In this document: one piece after another, positions 1 through 7,622 of the stretch
How positions within the stretch are numbered: the first letter of the stretch is position 1
Layout of the letters: the number at the start of each line of letters is the position of its first letter
Translations under genes and position numbers: made by a program
Notes under the pieces: generated by a model
Told to the model about the DNA's origin: nothing
Databases searched by the model: none
What the model saw: only the letters and a program-made list of their open reading frames with translations
Source: CAYFMH01 sp964344165
GTDB taxonomy: Bacteria; Patescibacteriota; Gracilibacteria; UBA4473
Reading direction: 5' to 3'
Assembly: GCA_964344165.1 (NCBI GenBank)
Contig: CAYFMH010000011.1
Coordinates: forward strand, 1-32,150
Length of the DNA stretch: 32,150 nucleotides

Positions 1-1190
1 ACGCATTTGTCCGTAACAAACCGCACGTAAACGTGGGAACCATTGGTCATGTGGACCACGGAAAAACGACCCTGACCGCTGCTATCACAGCGACTCTTGC
101 TAACCGACTGGGAGACCTTCCGGCAAACCAATCTGTGGCTTTTGACCAAATCGACAACGCTCCGGAAGAAAAAGCTCGAGGTATCACGATCGCAACCTCA
201 CACCAAGAATACGAAACTGAAGCACGACACTACGCTCACGTGGACTGTCCTGGTCATGCCGACTACGTCAAAAACATGATTACTGGTGCCGCTCAAATGG
301 ACGGAGCTATCCTCGTGGTAGCCGCTACTGACGGACCAATGCCTCAGACAAAAGAACACATCCTTCTTGCTCGACAAGTGGGAGTGGATAACATTGTCGT
401 TTTCTTGAACAAATGTGACATGGTCGACGATGAAGAAATGCTCGACTTGGTTGAAATGGAAGTTCGAGAAGAATTGAGCAAACGAGAATACGACGGAGAC
501 AACGCAAAAATCATCCGAGGATCTGCGCTCAAAGCGCTCGAAGATCCATCTGGAGAATGGGGAGACAAAGTCATGGACCTCATGGCAGCTCTGGACTCAG
601 AAATTCCAGAACCAGAACGACCAACTGACAAAGACATGCTTATGTCTGTAGAAGATGTCTTCTCTATCAAAGGACGAGGGACCGTAGCGACTGGACGTGT
701 AGAACAAGGAATCGTAAAAGTAGGAGAAGAAGTAGAAATCGTAGGGATCCGAGACACACAAAAAACAACTGTAACCGGAGTAGAAATGTTTAAGAAAATG
801 CTTGATGAAGGTCGAGCTGGAGACAACGTCGGTATCCTCCTCCGAGGTATCGAACGAGAAGACATCGAACGAGGACAAGTAATCGCAAAACCTGGAACCA
901 TCACTCCACACACAGAATTCGAAGCAGAAGTTTATATCTTGACCAAAGAAGAAGGAGGACGACACACACCTTTCTTCAAGGGATACAAACCTCAGTTCTT
1001 CATCCGAACGACAGACGTAACCGGAGAAATCATCCTCCCAGACGGAGTAGAGATGGTAATGCCTGGGGACAACGCTAAGTTCAAAGTAACCCTAGGAGCC
1101 GCTATCGCGCTCAATGAACAAACTCGATTCGCAATCCGAGAAGGAGGACGAACCGTAGGAGCTGGAGTGGTTACAAAGATCTTGAAATAA
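1..1190 (+). CDS. tuf: Elongation factor Tu, 5'-truncated by the window edge
   Basis: GTPase that brings aminoacyl-tRNA to the ribosome. The reading frame is open from base 3 and gives AFVRNKPHVNVGTIGHVDHGKT, so the GTG at 33 is an internal Val and the true start lies before the window. Visible GTPase motifs are GHVDHGKT (G1), RGITI (G2), DCPGH (G3), NKCD (G4) and SAL (G5). Domains 2 and 3 follow in full and the protein ends in VTKILK with TAA. Only a short N-terminus is missing. The family is certain. Codons such as CGA for Arg and GGA for Gly dominate, as in a highly expressed gene of this genome. Confidence 0.98.
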   Translation, partial: AFVRNKPHVNVGTIGHVDHGKTTLTAAITATLANRLGDLPANQSVAFDQIDNAPEEKARGITIATSHQEYETEARHYAHVDCPGHADYVKNMITGAAQMDGAILVVAATDGPMPQTKEHILLARQVGVDNIVVFLNKCDMVDDEEMLDLVEMEVREELSKREYDGDNAKIIRGSALKALEDPSGEWGDKVMDLMAALDSEIPEPERPTDKDMLMSVEDVFSIKGRGTVATGRVEQGIVKVGEEVEIVGIRDTQKTTVTGVEMFKKMLDEGRAGDNVGILLRGIEREDIERGQVIAKPGTITPHTEFEAEVYILTKEEGGRHTPFFKGYKPQFFIRTTDVTGEIILPDGVEMVMPGDNAKFKVTLGAAIALNEQTRFAIREGGRTVGAGVVTKILK

Positions 1191-1220
1191 AGAAATTGAA
1201 CTTTATTTTGTACACAAAAG

Positions 1221-1253
1221 AAAGAGTCCCGGCCTGTCGGGACTCTTTTTTTT
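1221..1253 (+). terminator. Rho-independent terminator of tuf
   Basis: An 11-bp stem AAAGAGTCCCG / CGGGACTCTTT with loop GCCTGT is followed by a T tract. It lies about 30 bases after the tuf stop codon. Confidence 0.95.
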
Positions 1254-1335
1254 ACCTAAAATTCTGCATTACTGAAAAAAACTATTTTTCGCTACTCCCT
1301 ACAACCTAAAACTTCCCACCTACCATCTTTTTCCC

Positions 1336-1364
1336 TTGATTTAAACGCCTTTTTCCGGTATAAT
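1336..1364 (+). promoter_or_regulatory. Sigma-70-type promoter of the pilin-like gene
   Basis: TTGATT (1336-1341), 17-bp spacer, perfect TATAAT (1359-1364). Transcription should start near 1371, leaving only about 6-13 bases before the ATG at 1378 or 1384. There is no Shine-Dalgarno sequence in that leader. Confidence 0.8.
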
Positions 1365-1377
1365 ATCTAGAATTTTT

Positions 1378-3198
1378 ATGTTTATGAAAAAACTACTTAC
1401 AAAAGCACTTATTTTTTCTACCATTTTGGTGGGACAGCTTTTTGTGTTAGAAGAAGTCACATCCGCTCCATGGAAAAACCCCAATATTTCTAATAATTCT
1501 GGGACTTCTGAGGGAGTATCCAACAATAAAGTAGGCCCAAATGGAAGACCTATGATTTGTCGTCCTGCAAACGCAGAAGAAGATGAAAACAATAAAATAT
1601 ATGAAACCGGATACAACTCTAATGCTGTATTCCCCACCTGGAACGATCAGAACATGCTCGGGGTAATCGGAAGAAACGAAAAAGCAAAAACAAGAGAAGA
1701 AGAGCTCGCGCAGCTCAGATACGGAGAGACTCGACTACTGGTTTATTTTATTCCTCGGATCATCGATCTACTGCTAAAATTTGTCGCTCCGATCGTAGTG
1801 GTGATGTTTATTTATGCCGGAGTTCAGTTCATATACGCGGGAGATAGTGACGACCAACTGGAATCTTCCAAAAAGTTTTTCCAATGGGCAATTATGGGGA
1901 CGATTTTTATCGTGTTGAGCTATTCACTCATGAAGTCCGTCTACTTCATCATGAAAGACGATCATGAACTAGTCTGTACCGAAGCACCAGCTCCGGGAGG
2001 AAGTGGGGCCGACGGAACAGATGATGACTCTGGAGGAGTTGGAGAAGAAGCCCCAGAAGAAGTAGAAACAGCGGCTGGACAATCGATAAATGAGTGTGAA
2101 GCGGATACTATTGAACATCCAGAACTAGAAGGAATCAAAGGCATCTGTGCCTCTACCTGTGAAGAGGGGACAACCGGATATTATACGGGAGAAGGAAGTT
2201 GTCCGGTTGGTCAGTGTTGTATCAAATCACCACAAGAAGCCTCTCCAAGCTCCAGTGAACAACTAGAAATAACGATTTATGAAAAAGTTATTTCTTACTA
2301 CAAAGTAAATGGAGCTGATGACGTAGATGACAAGGAATATCTCAAAAACACCTCTCCGCCTTATTTAGATGAGAAAGCCATAGACTTTAATAAAGAAGAA
2401 AAAAGATCTTGGGGAAGATTAAAACCAAGTGAACAAAGAAAAATGATTAATTCAGTAAATGAAAAGGTTTTCAAAGCTCGAGTGGATGAAATAGTAAAAC
2501 TGGCACAACATTTTGTTCAAACAAAAGGACTAGCTCCAGATGAAGGGGATGATGAACCATTTCATGAAGAAGATGATGAATTAGAGTTTGATGATACAGG
2601 TATAACTGACACCATCGTAGATACCGGAGGAGAATGGGATAGACTGAGCAATCTAGAAGAAGAGGAAGCTTTGAAACAACTCAATGCCTGGAGCAATAGC
2701 GGTGGACTCCAAGCCAGAGAATCCACAGAAGGAGAAGTCAGTCCTCAGCGCCTGGAAGCTCTTATTCTCCAAAAAGCACTCTCTTATTACAAAGTAAACG
2801 GCGTGGATCGCGTGAGAAAAAATGAATACGTAAAACTAACCGTACCGATTTATCTAGGAAATAAAAAAGCAAATCTCGGGAAAAGGCCAGAAAAATCCTG
2901 GCGCAAACTAAAAGGAGCTCAAAGAAGAAGTATCCTCGCTTCTGTAAACAGAAAGATTTTTGAATCTCGAATAAATGAAGTAATAAGAGCCGCACAAAAC
3001 TTCGTGCGAGTAAAAAAATACAAACCAGACGAAGGGGATGATGAACCATTTCATGAAGATGGTGGAGATTTAGAATTCGATGATACCGGATACACTGACG
3101 CAGTTGTAACCACTGGAGGACGATGGGAAAAACTCAATGACACAGAAAAAGAAGCGGTACTAAAACGTCTCAATGATTGGATTAATGCACAAAGATAA
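1378..3198 (+). CDS. VirB2/TrbC-like pilin with Cys-rich and duplicated acidic C-terminal domains
   Basis: The 606-residue protein has an N-terminal signal or anchor (about 1-28) and a pair of hydrophobic segments (about 119-155 and 168-192) joined by AGDSDDQLESSKKFF. That hairpin is typical of the short VirB2/TrbC-like 'pilin' proteins common in CPR genomes, which suggests a role in a type IV secretion or pilus structure in the membrane. Unlike a normal pilin of roughly 100 residues it continues with a linker, a Cys-rich patch (Cys 240, 257, 261, 275, 280, 281) and two copies of a domain of about 145 residues (about 296-440 and 459-604), each with an acidic DEGDDEPFHE stretch. ATG at 1378 and ATG at 1384 are both possible starts. 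The pilin relation is inferred from topology; the tail is unrecognised. Confidence 0.8.
   Translation: MFMKKLLTKALIFSTILVGQLFVLEEVTSAPWKNPNISNNSGTSEGVSNNKVGPNGRPMICRPANAEEDENNKIYETGYNSNAVFPTWNDQNMLGVIGRNEKAKTREEELAQLRYGETRLLVYFIPRIIDLLLKFVAPIVVVMFIYAGVQFIYAGDSDDQLESSKKFFQWAIMGTIFIVLSYSLMKSVYFIMKDDHELVCTEAPAPGGSGADGTDDDSGGVGEEAPEEVETAAGQSINECEADTIEHPELEGIKGICASTCEEGTTGYYTGEGSCPVGQCCIKSPQEASPSSSEQLEITIYEKVISYYKVNGADDVDDKEYLKNTSPPYLDEKAIDFNKEEKRSWGRLKPSEQRKMINSVNEKVFKARVDEIVKLAQHFVQTKGLAPDEGDDEPFHEEDDELEFDDTGITDTIVDTGGEWDRLSNLEEEEALKQLNAWSNSGGLQARESTEGEVSPQRLEALILQKALSYYKVNGVDRVRKNEYVKLTVPIYLGNKKANLGKRPEKSWRKLKGAQRRSILASVNRKIFESRINEVIRAAQNFVRVKKYKPDEGDDEPFHEDGGDLEFDDTGYTDAVVTTGGRWEKLNDTEKEAVLKRLNDWINAQR
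2263..3189 (+). repeat. Tandem duplication inside the pilin-like gene
   Basis: Two in-frame copies (about 2263-2697 and 2752-3189) encode the same domain. Shared landmarks in order are SYYKVNG, a KEY/NEY motif, SW-R-LK, INEV/VDEI, DEGDDEPFHE, L-EFDDTG and a final GG-W---L. The nucleotide sequences have drifted but the acidic part (GACGAAGGGGATGATGAACC type) stays very similar. Confidence 0.9.
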
Positions 3199-3210
3199 TC
3201 GCCTTAAGCC

Positions 3211-3233
3211 GGACGGGATTTGTAATCCCGTCC
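3211..3233. repeat. 10-bp palindrome, REP-like
   Basis: GGACGGGATT, 3-base loop, AATCCCGTCC, a perfect 10-bp stem. It lies 13 bases after the pilin gene stop and has no T tract, so it is not a typical terminator. It could be a REP-type palindrome or an mRNA 3'-end stabiliser. Only one copy is in the window. Confidence 0.6.
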
Positions 3234-3302
3234 AAGACGTTTCTATCACCAGGAAACAAGAAAAATTGACTTTTTTCATTCTCTTCCTCAAGATTGGATC
3301 TG

Positions 3303-3446
3303 ATGAAACTAAAATCTTCTCGGTCTGCCACCGACCACGCACAAAAAGCAAAAGCATCAAAAGCTTCTGGCATGATTCATCATGGAAGCAACGAAAACTT
3401 GAAAAAACATTTAAAATCTGTTTGTAATGGTCGAACGAAAATATGA
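3303..3446 (+). CDS. Possible small basic protein (47 aa)
   Basis: ATG to TGA, 47 codons, rich in Lys, Ser, Ala and His (begins MKLKSSRSATDHAQ). A TTGACT lies upstream at 3266 but the matching -10 is poor. No family is recognised. It is kept because the stretch has no better explanation; it may be chance. Confidence 0.25.
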   Translation: MKLKSSRSATDHAQKAKASKASGMIHHGSNENLKKHLKSVCNGRTKI

Positions 3447-3485
3447 TTGGTATACTACCAAACATTTCAATCGGTCGTTATGATC

Positions 3486-3521
3486 TCTGCAACTAGATGA
3501 ATATGAGTTGCAGATTTTTTT
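3486..3521 (+). terminator. Rho-independent terminator
   Basis: A 9-bp stem TCTGCAACT / AGTTGCAGA is followed by seven T. It would end transcripts from the pilin gene or the small ORF before it. The stem overlaps the start of the next open frame, which makes that ORF's start doubtful. Confidence 0.8.
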
Positions 3522-3693
3522 AACTTCCATTGATCGATTTTGTGCGAGTATTGATAAATCCATTTATAACTCCATCGAACAAGAAGGCAAAATATATTGT
3601 GAACTAGAAATTTCTTTGTTTACCAGATCTTTAACCACTTATGTTGAAGTAGAAGAAATTGATGCGGTACTCTATGAAATTGAAGAAATCTAA
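3508..3693 (+). CDS. Hypothetical acidic protein, start uncertain
   Basis: The open frame ends in EVEEIDAVLYEIEEI and looks protein-like. The first usable start is TTG at 3508, inside the right arm of the terminator hairpin. The frame is open further up to a TGA at 3481 but without ATG. There is no Shine-Dalgarno site. It may be a remnant whose 5' end was lost, or a real small gene with a rare start. No family recognised. Confidence 0.3.
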   Translation: MQIFLTSIDRFCASIDKSIYNSIEQEGKIYCELEISLFTRSLTTYVEVEEIDAVLYEIEEI

Positions 3694-3700
3694 TTTTCTA

Positions 3701-4636
3701 CTACTCCTTCCCCACCTCCACCACCTGTTCCCACTCCTCCCCAAAACAAACCACAACTCTCCCCTCTTCCGCATCTGAATACCTCGCGGTTAGCTCTGCG
3801 GCTCGCTGGATTGATTCTTCTGATTTTTCGCCTCGCAAGAGTACAATCGGACTTTTGGAATCCTTGACCTCAAACAGATAATCATCTGCCTGCTGAGATG
3901 CGACTATTTTTTCATTGTCTTCTTTATTCTTCCCCACCACAATAATGCTCTGACCGACAGTAAAAAACCGCCCCATCTTCAATAAATCCACATCTCCCAC
4001 CTGAAAATTGTCTTTGGCCTCCCAGAGATTTTTGAGTTTATCGGTATAACCCCGCTCCGTCAGAGGACACCCTCCTCCCGGACTCTGAGTATTTTTTAAA
4101 TTATATTTTTTGGCCAATTCCAATTGTCGCTCTCGTGATCGTCCCTGTAGATCCAGCAGCTGCTCCCGATCGATCCATCCCTTCTGCTCCGCCCGAGTCA
4201 GTGGCAAGTGTTTGGCACAGAGTGGACGTACGAGCCAATCCTCTACCTCTGCTCGTTTGAAGATCAGATCTAGCGATGGCTTCCCCTGAGACATCGGCCG
4301 TTGTCCAATCACCTCTCCCGTAAAGATGAATTTGGCCCCAATTTTTTCAGCATACGATTTAGCTTTTTTGAGCATAAAAATCTTACAGTCGATGCAGGGA
4401 TTGAGATTTTTTCCATAGCCGTAACGAGGTGATCGGACTACATCTAGGTATTCAGCCTTCACATCCACGATATCGAGTGAAAAATCATTTTCTTCAGCCT
4501 GCATTTTCAGTTTTTCCGCTTTCCCAAAAAAATTACTCACAAAAGTCACCGCTTGCACCTCGATCCCCTGCGACTGAATCAATTTAATCGCGAGCATGCT
4601 ATCGAGCCCTCCGGAAAAAAGTCCTACGGCTTTCAT
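3701..4636 (-). CDS. PP-loop ATP-pyrophosphatase, tRNA thiouridine synthesis type
   Basis: Starts MKAVGLFSGGLDS, the PP-loop ATP-binding signature of MnmA/ThiI/TtuA-like enzymes that adenylate a tRNA base before sulfur insertion. Further family marks are NPCIDCK (Cys81, Cys84), TGEVIGQRPMSQ (about 106-117), RPLCAKHLP, GWIDRE and SPGGGCPLTE (Cys190). The C-terminal third (about 205-300) is a separate domain of the kind annotated as DUF814/NFACT-like in such proteins. Three conserved Cys would fit either persulfide chemistry or an Fe-S cluster, as in TtuA/TtcA; that is inference. The exact modified base cannot be told. The maf gene lies just upstream on the same strand, about 40 bases away. Confidence 0.85.
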   Translation of the reverse strand: MKAVGLFSGGLDSMLAIKLIQSQGIEVQAVTFVSNFFGKAEKLKMQAEENDFSLDIVDVKAEYLDVVRSPRYGYGKNLNPCIDCKIFMLKKAKSYAEKIGAKFIFTGEVIGQRPMSQGKPSLDLIFKRAEVEDWLVRPLCAKHLPLTRAEQKGWIDREQLLDLQGRSRERQLELAKKYNLKNTQSPGGGCPLTERGYTDKLKNLWEAKDNFQVGDVDLLKMGRFFTVGQSIIVVGKNKEDNEKIVASQQADDYLFEVKDSKSPIVLLRGEKSEESIQRAAELTARYSDAEEGRVVVCFGEEWEQVVEVGKE

Positions 4637-4639
4637 GAA

Positions 4640-4675
4640 TTAAAATCTAATTAAAAGTTTGGAATTTGTGATTTG
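4640..4675. repeat. Degenerate AT-rich word repeat between genes
   Basis: On the minus strand the spacer reads as variants of AATTCCAAATAACAAATC and CACAAATTCCAAAC. The same word style (AATTCCAA, AATTTCAAA) fills the spacer before prs at 29925-29996. Confidence 0.5.
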
Positions 4676-5302
4676 TTATTTGGAATTTTTATCAGTTGGT
4701 TCCAAAATCCACACGGGAGATTTCCCCGTAATCTCTCGGATCATATTTCCCAGCATCTGAACCGGCACTCCCACGACATTTTGGAAATCCCCCACCACCG
4801 GTTCAAGAAAAAAGATCCCCGTCCCCAGGATCGAATAAGCTCCACACTTCCCCTGCCAGTCGCCAAAGTCCAGATATCGCCGAATCTGACAATTAGTGAT
4901 GTCTGACCGAAACTGCACAGAAGTACTTTCTGCCGCAACTTTTTCAAATGGTTTCCCTTTCCAATTCCCAACCAATCCAACCCCTGTGATAATCTGCTGC
5001 GGCTTTCCGACAAAAGATTGAATCATCTCAAAAGCCGCTTTTTTGGTCTTTGGTTTACCGAGAGATTTCCCCTCGCACTGGGTCATCGAATCAAACCCCA
5101 TGATCATCACATTTTCTTCTGATTCAAACTGGTGAAAAACCGATTGAGCTTTGCCCAAAGCAAATTCTTGCACCTGCGCTTCAGCAGGAGCAGACGGATC
5201 GATCACTTCTTCGTAGTCGGGATCTTCTCGATGAAAGTGAAATCCCATCCGATCGAGGAGTTCTTGGCGGTTTGGCGAGGTAGAAGCAAGAATTATTTTC
5301 AT
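4676..5302 (-). CDS. maf: Maf family nucleoside triphosphate pyrophosphatase
   Basis: House-cleaning enzyme that hydrolyses non-canonical or modified nucleoside triphosphates to monophosphates. Seen: LASTSPNRQELL at the N-terminus (the Maf LASxSPRR motif with N for the first R), GFDSMT, GKPKTKKAAFEMI, GKCGAYSI and NVVGVPVQ. The length of 208 residues is normal. ATG at 5302 is preferred; a TTG one codon upstream also keeps the frame. The gene sits just upstream of the PP-loop enzyme and may be cotranscribed with it. Confidence 0.92.
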   Translation of the reverse strand: MKIILASTSPNRQELLDRMGFHFHREDPDYEEVIDPSAPAEAQVQEFALGKAQSVFHQFESEENVMIMGFDSMTQCEGKSLGKPKTKKAAFEMIQSFVGKPQQIITGVGLVGNWKGKPFEKVAAESTSVQFRSDITNCQIRRYLDFGDWQGKCGAYSILGTGIFFLEPVVGDFQNVVGVPVQMLGNMIREITGKSPVWILEPTDKNSK

Positions 5303-5347
5303 CAAAAAAGCTTAGTGCCTTCCTTATAACCAAAAATAAAGTTTTTG

Positions 5348-5635
5348 CTAGTGAATCGGATGCACTGAACCAGGCAAAATTCTGATTTTTCTTTTCCCCA
5401 GATTTACTGATACGGGCTTACTATTTCCCCTTGCCTTCAAAAAGGCTTTTACATCTTTTGGCGGAACCACGAGGCTCCACCCCTCAAATACTCGATCCTG
5501 AAATTTTCCCAGAGGATCCTTGAATTCTCCCTCTACTTCTTCCCCCTCTAGTGTAAATTCTTCTTGAGTCTCTTCATCCAAAACAGTAGTCCCATGCTCC
5601 AGATAAAACGGAAATCCTTCTTTTCCTTTTTTCAT
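5348..5635 (-). CDS. Hypothetical protein (95 aa)
   Basis: No recognised family. It begins MKKGKEGFPFYLEHG, is rich in Glu in the first half and more basic at the end. It lies 6 bases after the stop of the 82-residue gene at 5642-5890, so the two form an operon. Codon use matches the neighbours, so it is probably real. Confidence 0.6.
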   Translation of the reverse strand: MKKGKEGFPFYLEHGTTVLDEETQEEFTLEGEEVEGEFKDPLGKFQDRVFEGWSLVVPPKDVKAFLKARGNSKPVSVNLGKRKIRILPGSVHPIH

Positions 5636-5641
5636 AACAAG

Positions 5642-5890
5642 TTAATTAAGTAAATGAATTAATTCAATAGGAATAGCTTCAAAATCTTTTCCTTCATTCA
5701 CGATTAAGATAATCTTTTGCTTTCCCTTTTCTATTTCAGATAAAATTCTTTTCTTTTGCTCAGGACAAATATTTATGTCTATTTCCCCGACTTTTTCTAA
5801 GGTGTACACTCTCTGACCAGAAATAGCATTTAAAATTGGCGGCCCTGGATCCAAAAATACTCGAAGTGGAGCTGAATTTTCATTTTCCAT
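5642..5890 (-). CDS. Hypothetical protein (82 aa)
   Basis: No recognised family. MENENSAPLRVFLDPGPP opens the protein; the rest alternates charged helix-like parts (EQKKRILSEIEKGKQK) and a hydrophobic strand (IILIVNEG). It is the first gene of a two-gene leftward unit. Size and pairing recall a toxin-antitoxin or similar small module, but no motif supports that. Confidence 0.6.
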   Translation of the reverse strand: MENENSAPLRVFLDPGPPILNAISGQRVYTLEKVGEIDINICPEQKKRILSEIEKGKQKIILIVNEGKDFEAIPIELIHLLN

Positions 5891-5919
5891 TTGCTTTTAA
5901 AATAATTATTTTTTCATTT

Positions 5920-5948
5920 TTGTCAAGTTTTTTCGCTTCAAATATCAA
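5920..5948 (+). promoter_or_regulatory. Promoter of the Cys-rich lipoprotein gene
   Basis: TTGTCA (5920-5925), 17-bp spacer, TATCAA (5943-5948). The expected start near 5955 leaves a leader of only about 8 bases before the ATG at 5963. Confidence 0.5.
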
Positions 5949-5962
5949 AACTATTTTTTAGA

Positions 5963-6493
5963 ATGCCTCAGATGAAATACTTTGTTTTACTGTTCTCGAT
6001 CTTTTTTCTCACAGCCTGTCACAGCCAGATGGGCCCCAAAAACACTCAAACCTCCCACAAAAAAGTCTCTACCGCCAGTGTCGGAGAACCCTGTGGAGAA
6101 GAAATCAAATGTGAAGCAGGGCTTGAATGTCGATACGATGCCATGAATTTCAAAGCCGGAGGTAAATGTGTGGATACGGTCGTCGATAAAAAGGTTAAAT
6201 GTGACCAAAACAAAATCCCCGTCTGCGGAGTGGTCGGTCGACTAAAAAATGCCTATCTCAATCGCTGTGAAGCCGATCGACACGGAGCTGATGTCCTCAA
6301 CGAATGGCTCTGTAAGCTCGATGAAGATGTCCCTGGCAGCTGTGAAGCAAAAGCCCTCGGCGTCTGGAATTGTGAAAAACTCTTCATCGCGTATGAATTT
6401 GATGGAACCAAATGTGTCCAAGCCAACGTGGTCGGATGTGAAGCTGAAATTCCTTTTGATTCTCTAGAAGCGTGTCAGGCAAAGTGTGAGTGA
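5963..6493 (+). CDS. Cys-rich lipoprotein with Kazal-like and Kunitz/BPTI-like modules
   Basis: The signal peptide ends in lipobox LTAC (Cys19), so the protein should be lipid-anchored outside the membrane. Three Cys modules follow. Residues 44-69 (PCG...IKCEAGLECRYD...GGKC) resemble an IGFBP-type knot. Residues 80-117 contain PVCGVVG...AYLNRC, the core of Kazal protease inhibitors, with four Cys. Residues 127-175 have Cys at 127, 136, 151, 159, 171 and 175; the gaps of 8, 14, 7, 11 and 3 nearly match the 8, 15, 7, 12 and 3 of BPTI. The residue after the second Cys (the BPTI P1 site) is Glu. Protease inhibition is inferred from Cys spacing. A second ATG at 5972 is an equally good start. It ends at TGA. 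Confidence 0.8.
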   Translation: MPQMKYFVLLFSIFFLTACHSQMGPKNTQTSHKKVSTASVGEPCGEEIKCEAGLECRYDAMNFKAGGKCVDTVVDKKVKCDQNKIPVCGVVGRLKNAYLNRCEADRHGADVLNEWLCKLDEDVPGSCEAKALGVWNCEKLFIAYEFDGTKCVQANVVGCEAEIPFDSLEACQAKCE

Positions 6494-6504
6494 TTTTTAA
6501 AGAA

Positions 6505-6606
6505 AAAAATGATTAATGAACAATGATTAATGAGTAATAAAATAGGAAATTTAATTATTTTTCGATTCCGAAATTAATCATTACTAATTATTCATTATTC
6601 ATTATT
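6505..6606. repeat. AT-rich inverted word repeats between convergent genes
   Basis: Left part: repeated ATGATTAATGA words. Right part: TTAATCATTA and ATTCATTATTCATTATTA words, which are inverted copies. The two halves could fold on each other and act as a two-way terminator between the lipoprotein and protease genes. A close relative of the right part is found before trpS (12645-12680). Confidence 0.5.
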
Positions 6607-7216
6607 AGTTGCTTCCTACCAAAAACTTAAACGCCTCCCCCACCACCGGCACCACATACTGCCACCCAAAAAAAAGAAAGACCAAAAGGATCGGAATATG
6701 ATTTTTTTCAAGAAATCGACGTGCGGGTTCGCAAAACGCAGGAAGAATTGGAAAAAGAATCTTTGATCCATCGAGCGGTGGGATCGGGATTAGGTTAAAG
6801 ATTGCTAAAATCAGGTTGATAAACACAAAGCTCACGGCCATTTTGAGCAGAAGCGGCTCAGAGAACTCGTTTAGAATCTCAAACCGGATCAACATCGCAA
6901 ATCCCCCCGCCAAACAGAGATTAGAGAGCGGCCCCGCAAAAGCAATCCAGGCTTCTTTCCACTTCCGATATGGATGAATATTCCGTGGATCGTAGGGCAC
7001 CGGTTTCGCCCAGCCGAAGATAAATCCTCCCAGTAAATACGAAGCGGTCGGAACGATAAAAGATCCCATCAGATCAAAATGCCGAAAAGGATTGAAAGAC
7101 AATCGGCCGTAATTGCGTGCCGTCATATCCCCCAGATAATACGCCGCGTACCCATGAGAAATCTCGTGGATCACTACGGAGATAATGAGAACAGAAATCG
7201 ACAAAATAAAATCCAT
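6605..7216 (-). CDS. Site-2 protease family zinc metalloprotease (M50)
   Basis: Polytopic membrane protease that cuts substrates within or near the membrane. Zinc-binding HEISH is at His17-Glu18-His21 in the first membrane segment. AGPLSN is at about 94-99, and NLIPIPPLDGSK (about 141-152) carries the conserved Asp149. The length of 203 residues fits the short, PDZ-less M50 class. No partner regulator lies nearby, so substrates are unknown. It converges on the Cys-rich lipoprotein gene. Confidence 0.93.
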   Translation of the reverse strand: MDFILSISVLIISVVIHEISHGYAAYYLGDMTARNYGRLSFNPFRHFDLMGSFIVPTASYLLGGFIFGWAKPVPYDPRNIHPYRKWKEAWIAFAGPLSNLCLAGGFAMLIRFEILNEFSEPLLLKMAVSFVFINLILAIFNLIPIPPLDGSKILFPILPAFCEPARRFLEKNHIPILLVFLFFGWQYVVPVVGEAFKFLVGSN

Positions 7217-7256
7217 GACTCAATTATCAATTAAAAAGAGTAAATATACAAAAAAA

Positions 7257-7285
7257 TTGACACAATTTCCATATTACATCATAAG
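7257..7285 (+). promoter_or_regulatory. Promoter for the 104-residue hypothetical gene
   Basis: Perfect TTGACA (7257-7262), 17-bp spacer, weak CATAAG (7280-7285). The leader to the ATG at 7306 would be about 14 bases. Confidence 0.45.
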
Positions 7286-7305
7286 TTTTATACATTTATT
7301 AAAAA

Positions 7306-7620
7306 ATGGAAAAAGCAAGTTTACCTGACCGACTCAAACAAATAGAAATTGAAACCCTTGAAGAGGTTTTAGAAATCGTGGAAGAAGGCTTTGATTTTTA
7401 TAATAATGAATATTTTGCCGCTTTTCTTAATGCTGTTTTTAGAGTTTGTGAGCCTTGCGAAAAAAACCTTATGGATCGTAAAAGATTAGCACCGGGACCA
7501 GTATCCCGCTGGAAAAGAGGATTAGGACCAAAACCAGACGCAAGAAAAGCAATGATTGAATTTTTAATAAAAGAAATGAAAACAAGACTATATAATTTAA
7601 AAGGTCCAAGTGCTGTTTAA
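7306..7620 (+). CDS. Hypothetical protein (104 aa)
   Basis: No recognised family. The N-terminal half is an acidic helix-rich part (ETLEEVLEIVEEGFDFY). A Cys pair (CEPC, about 48-51) follows, then a basic part around RWKRGLGPKPDARKA. It stands alone between two leftward genes, converging with the transglycosylase gene. Confidence 0.6.
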   Translation: MEKASLPDRLKQIEIETLEEVLEIVEEGFDFYNNEYFAAFLNAVFRVCEPCEKNLMDRKRLAPGPVSRWKRGLGPKPDARKAMIEFLIKEMKTRLYNLKGPSAV

Positions 7621-7622
7621 TC

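Noticed and set aside
344..913. 189-codon ORF antisense to tuf
   Set aside because: Shadow of a strongly biased, highly expressed gene; Ser/Thr/Arg-rich translation with no family look.
33..1190. EF-Tu starting at GTG 33
   Set aside because: The frame is open upstream and encodes the conserved FVRNKPHVNVG part of EF-Tu; the GTG is an internal Val and the gene is cut by the window edge.
3173..3427. 84-codon ORF over the 3' palindrome
   Set aside because: It overlaps the end of the pilin-like gene in another frame and reads through a palindrome; the composition is not protein-like.
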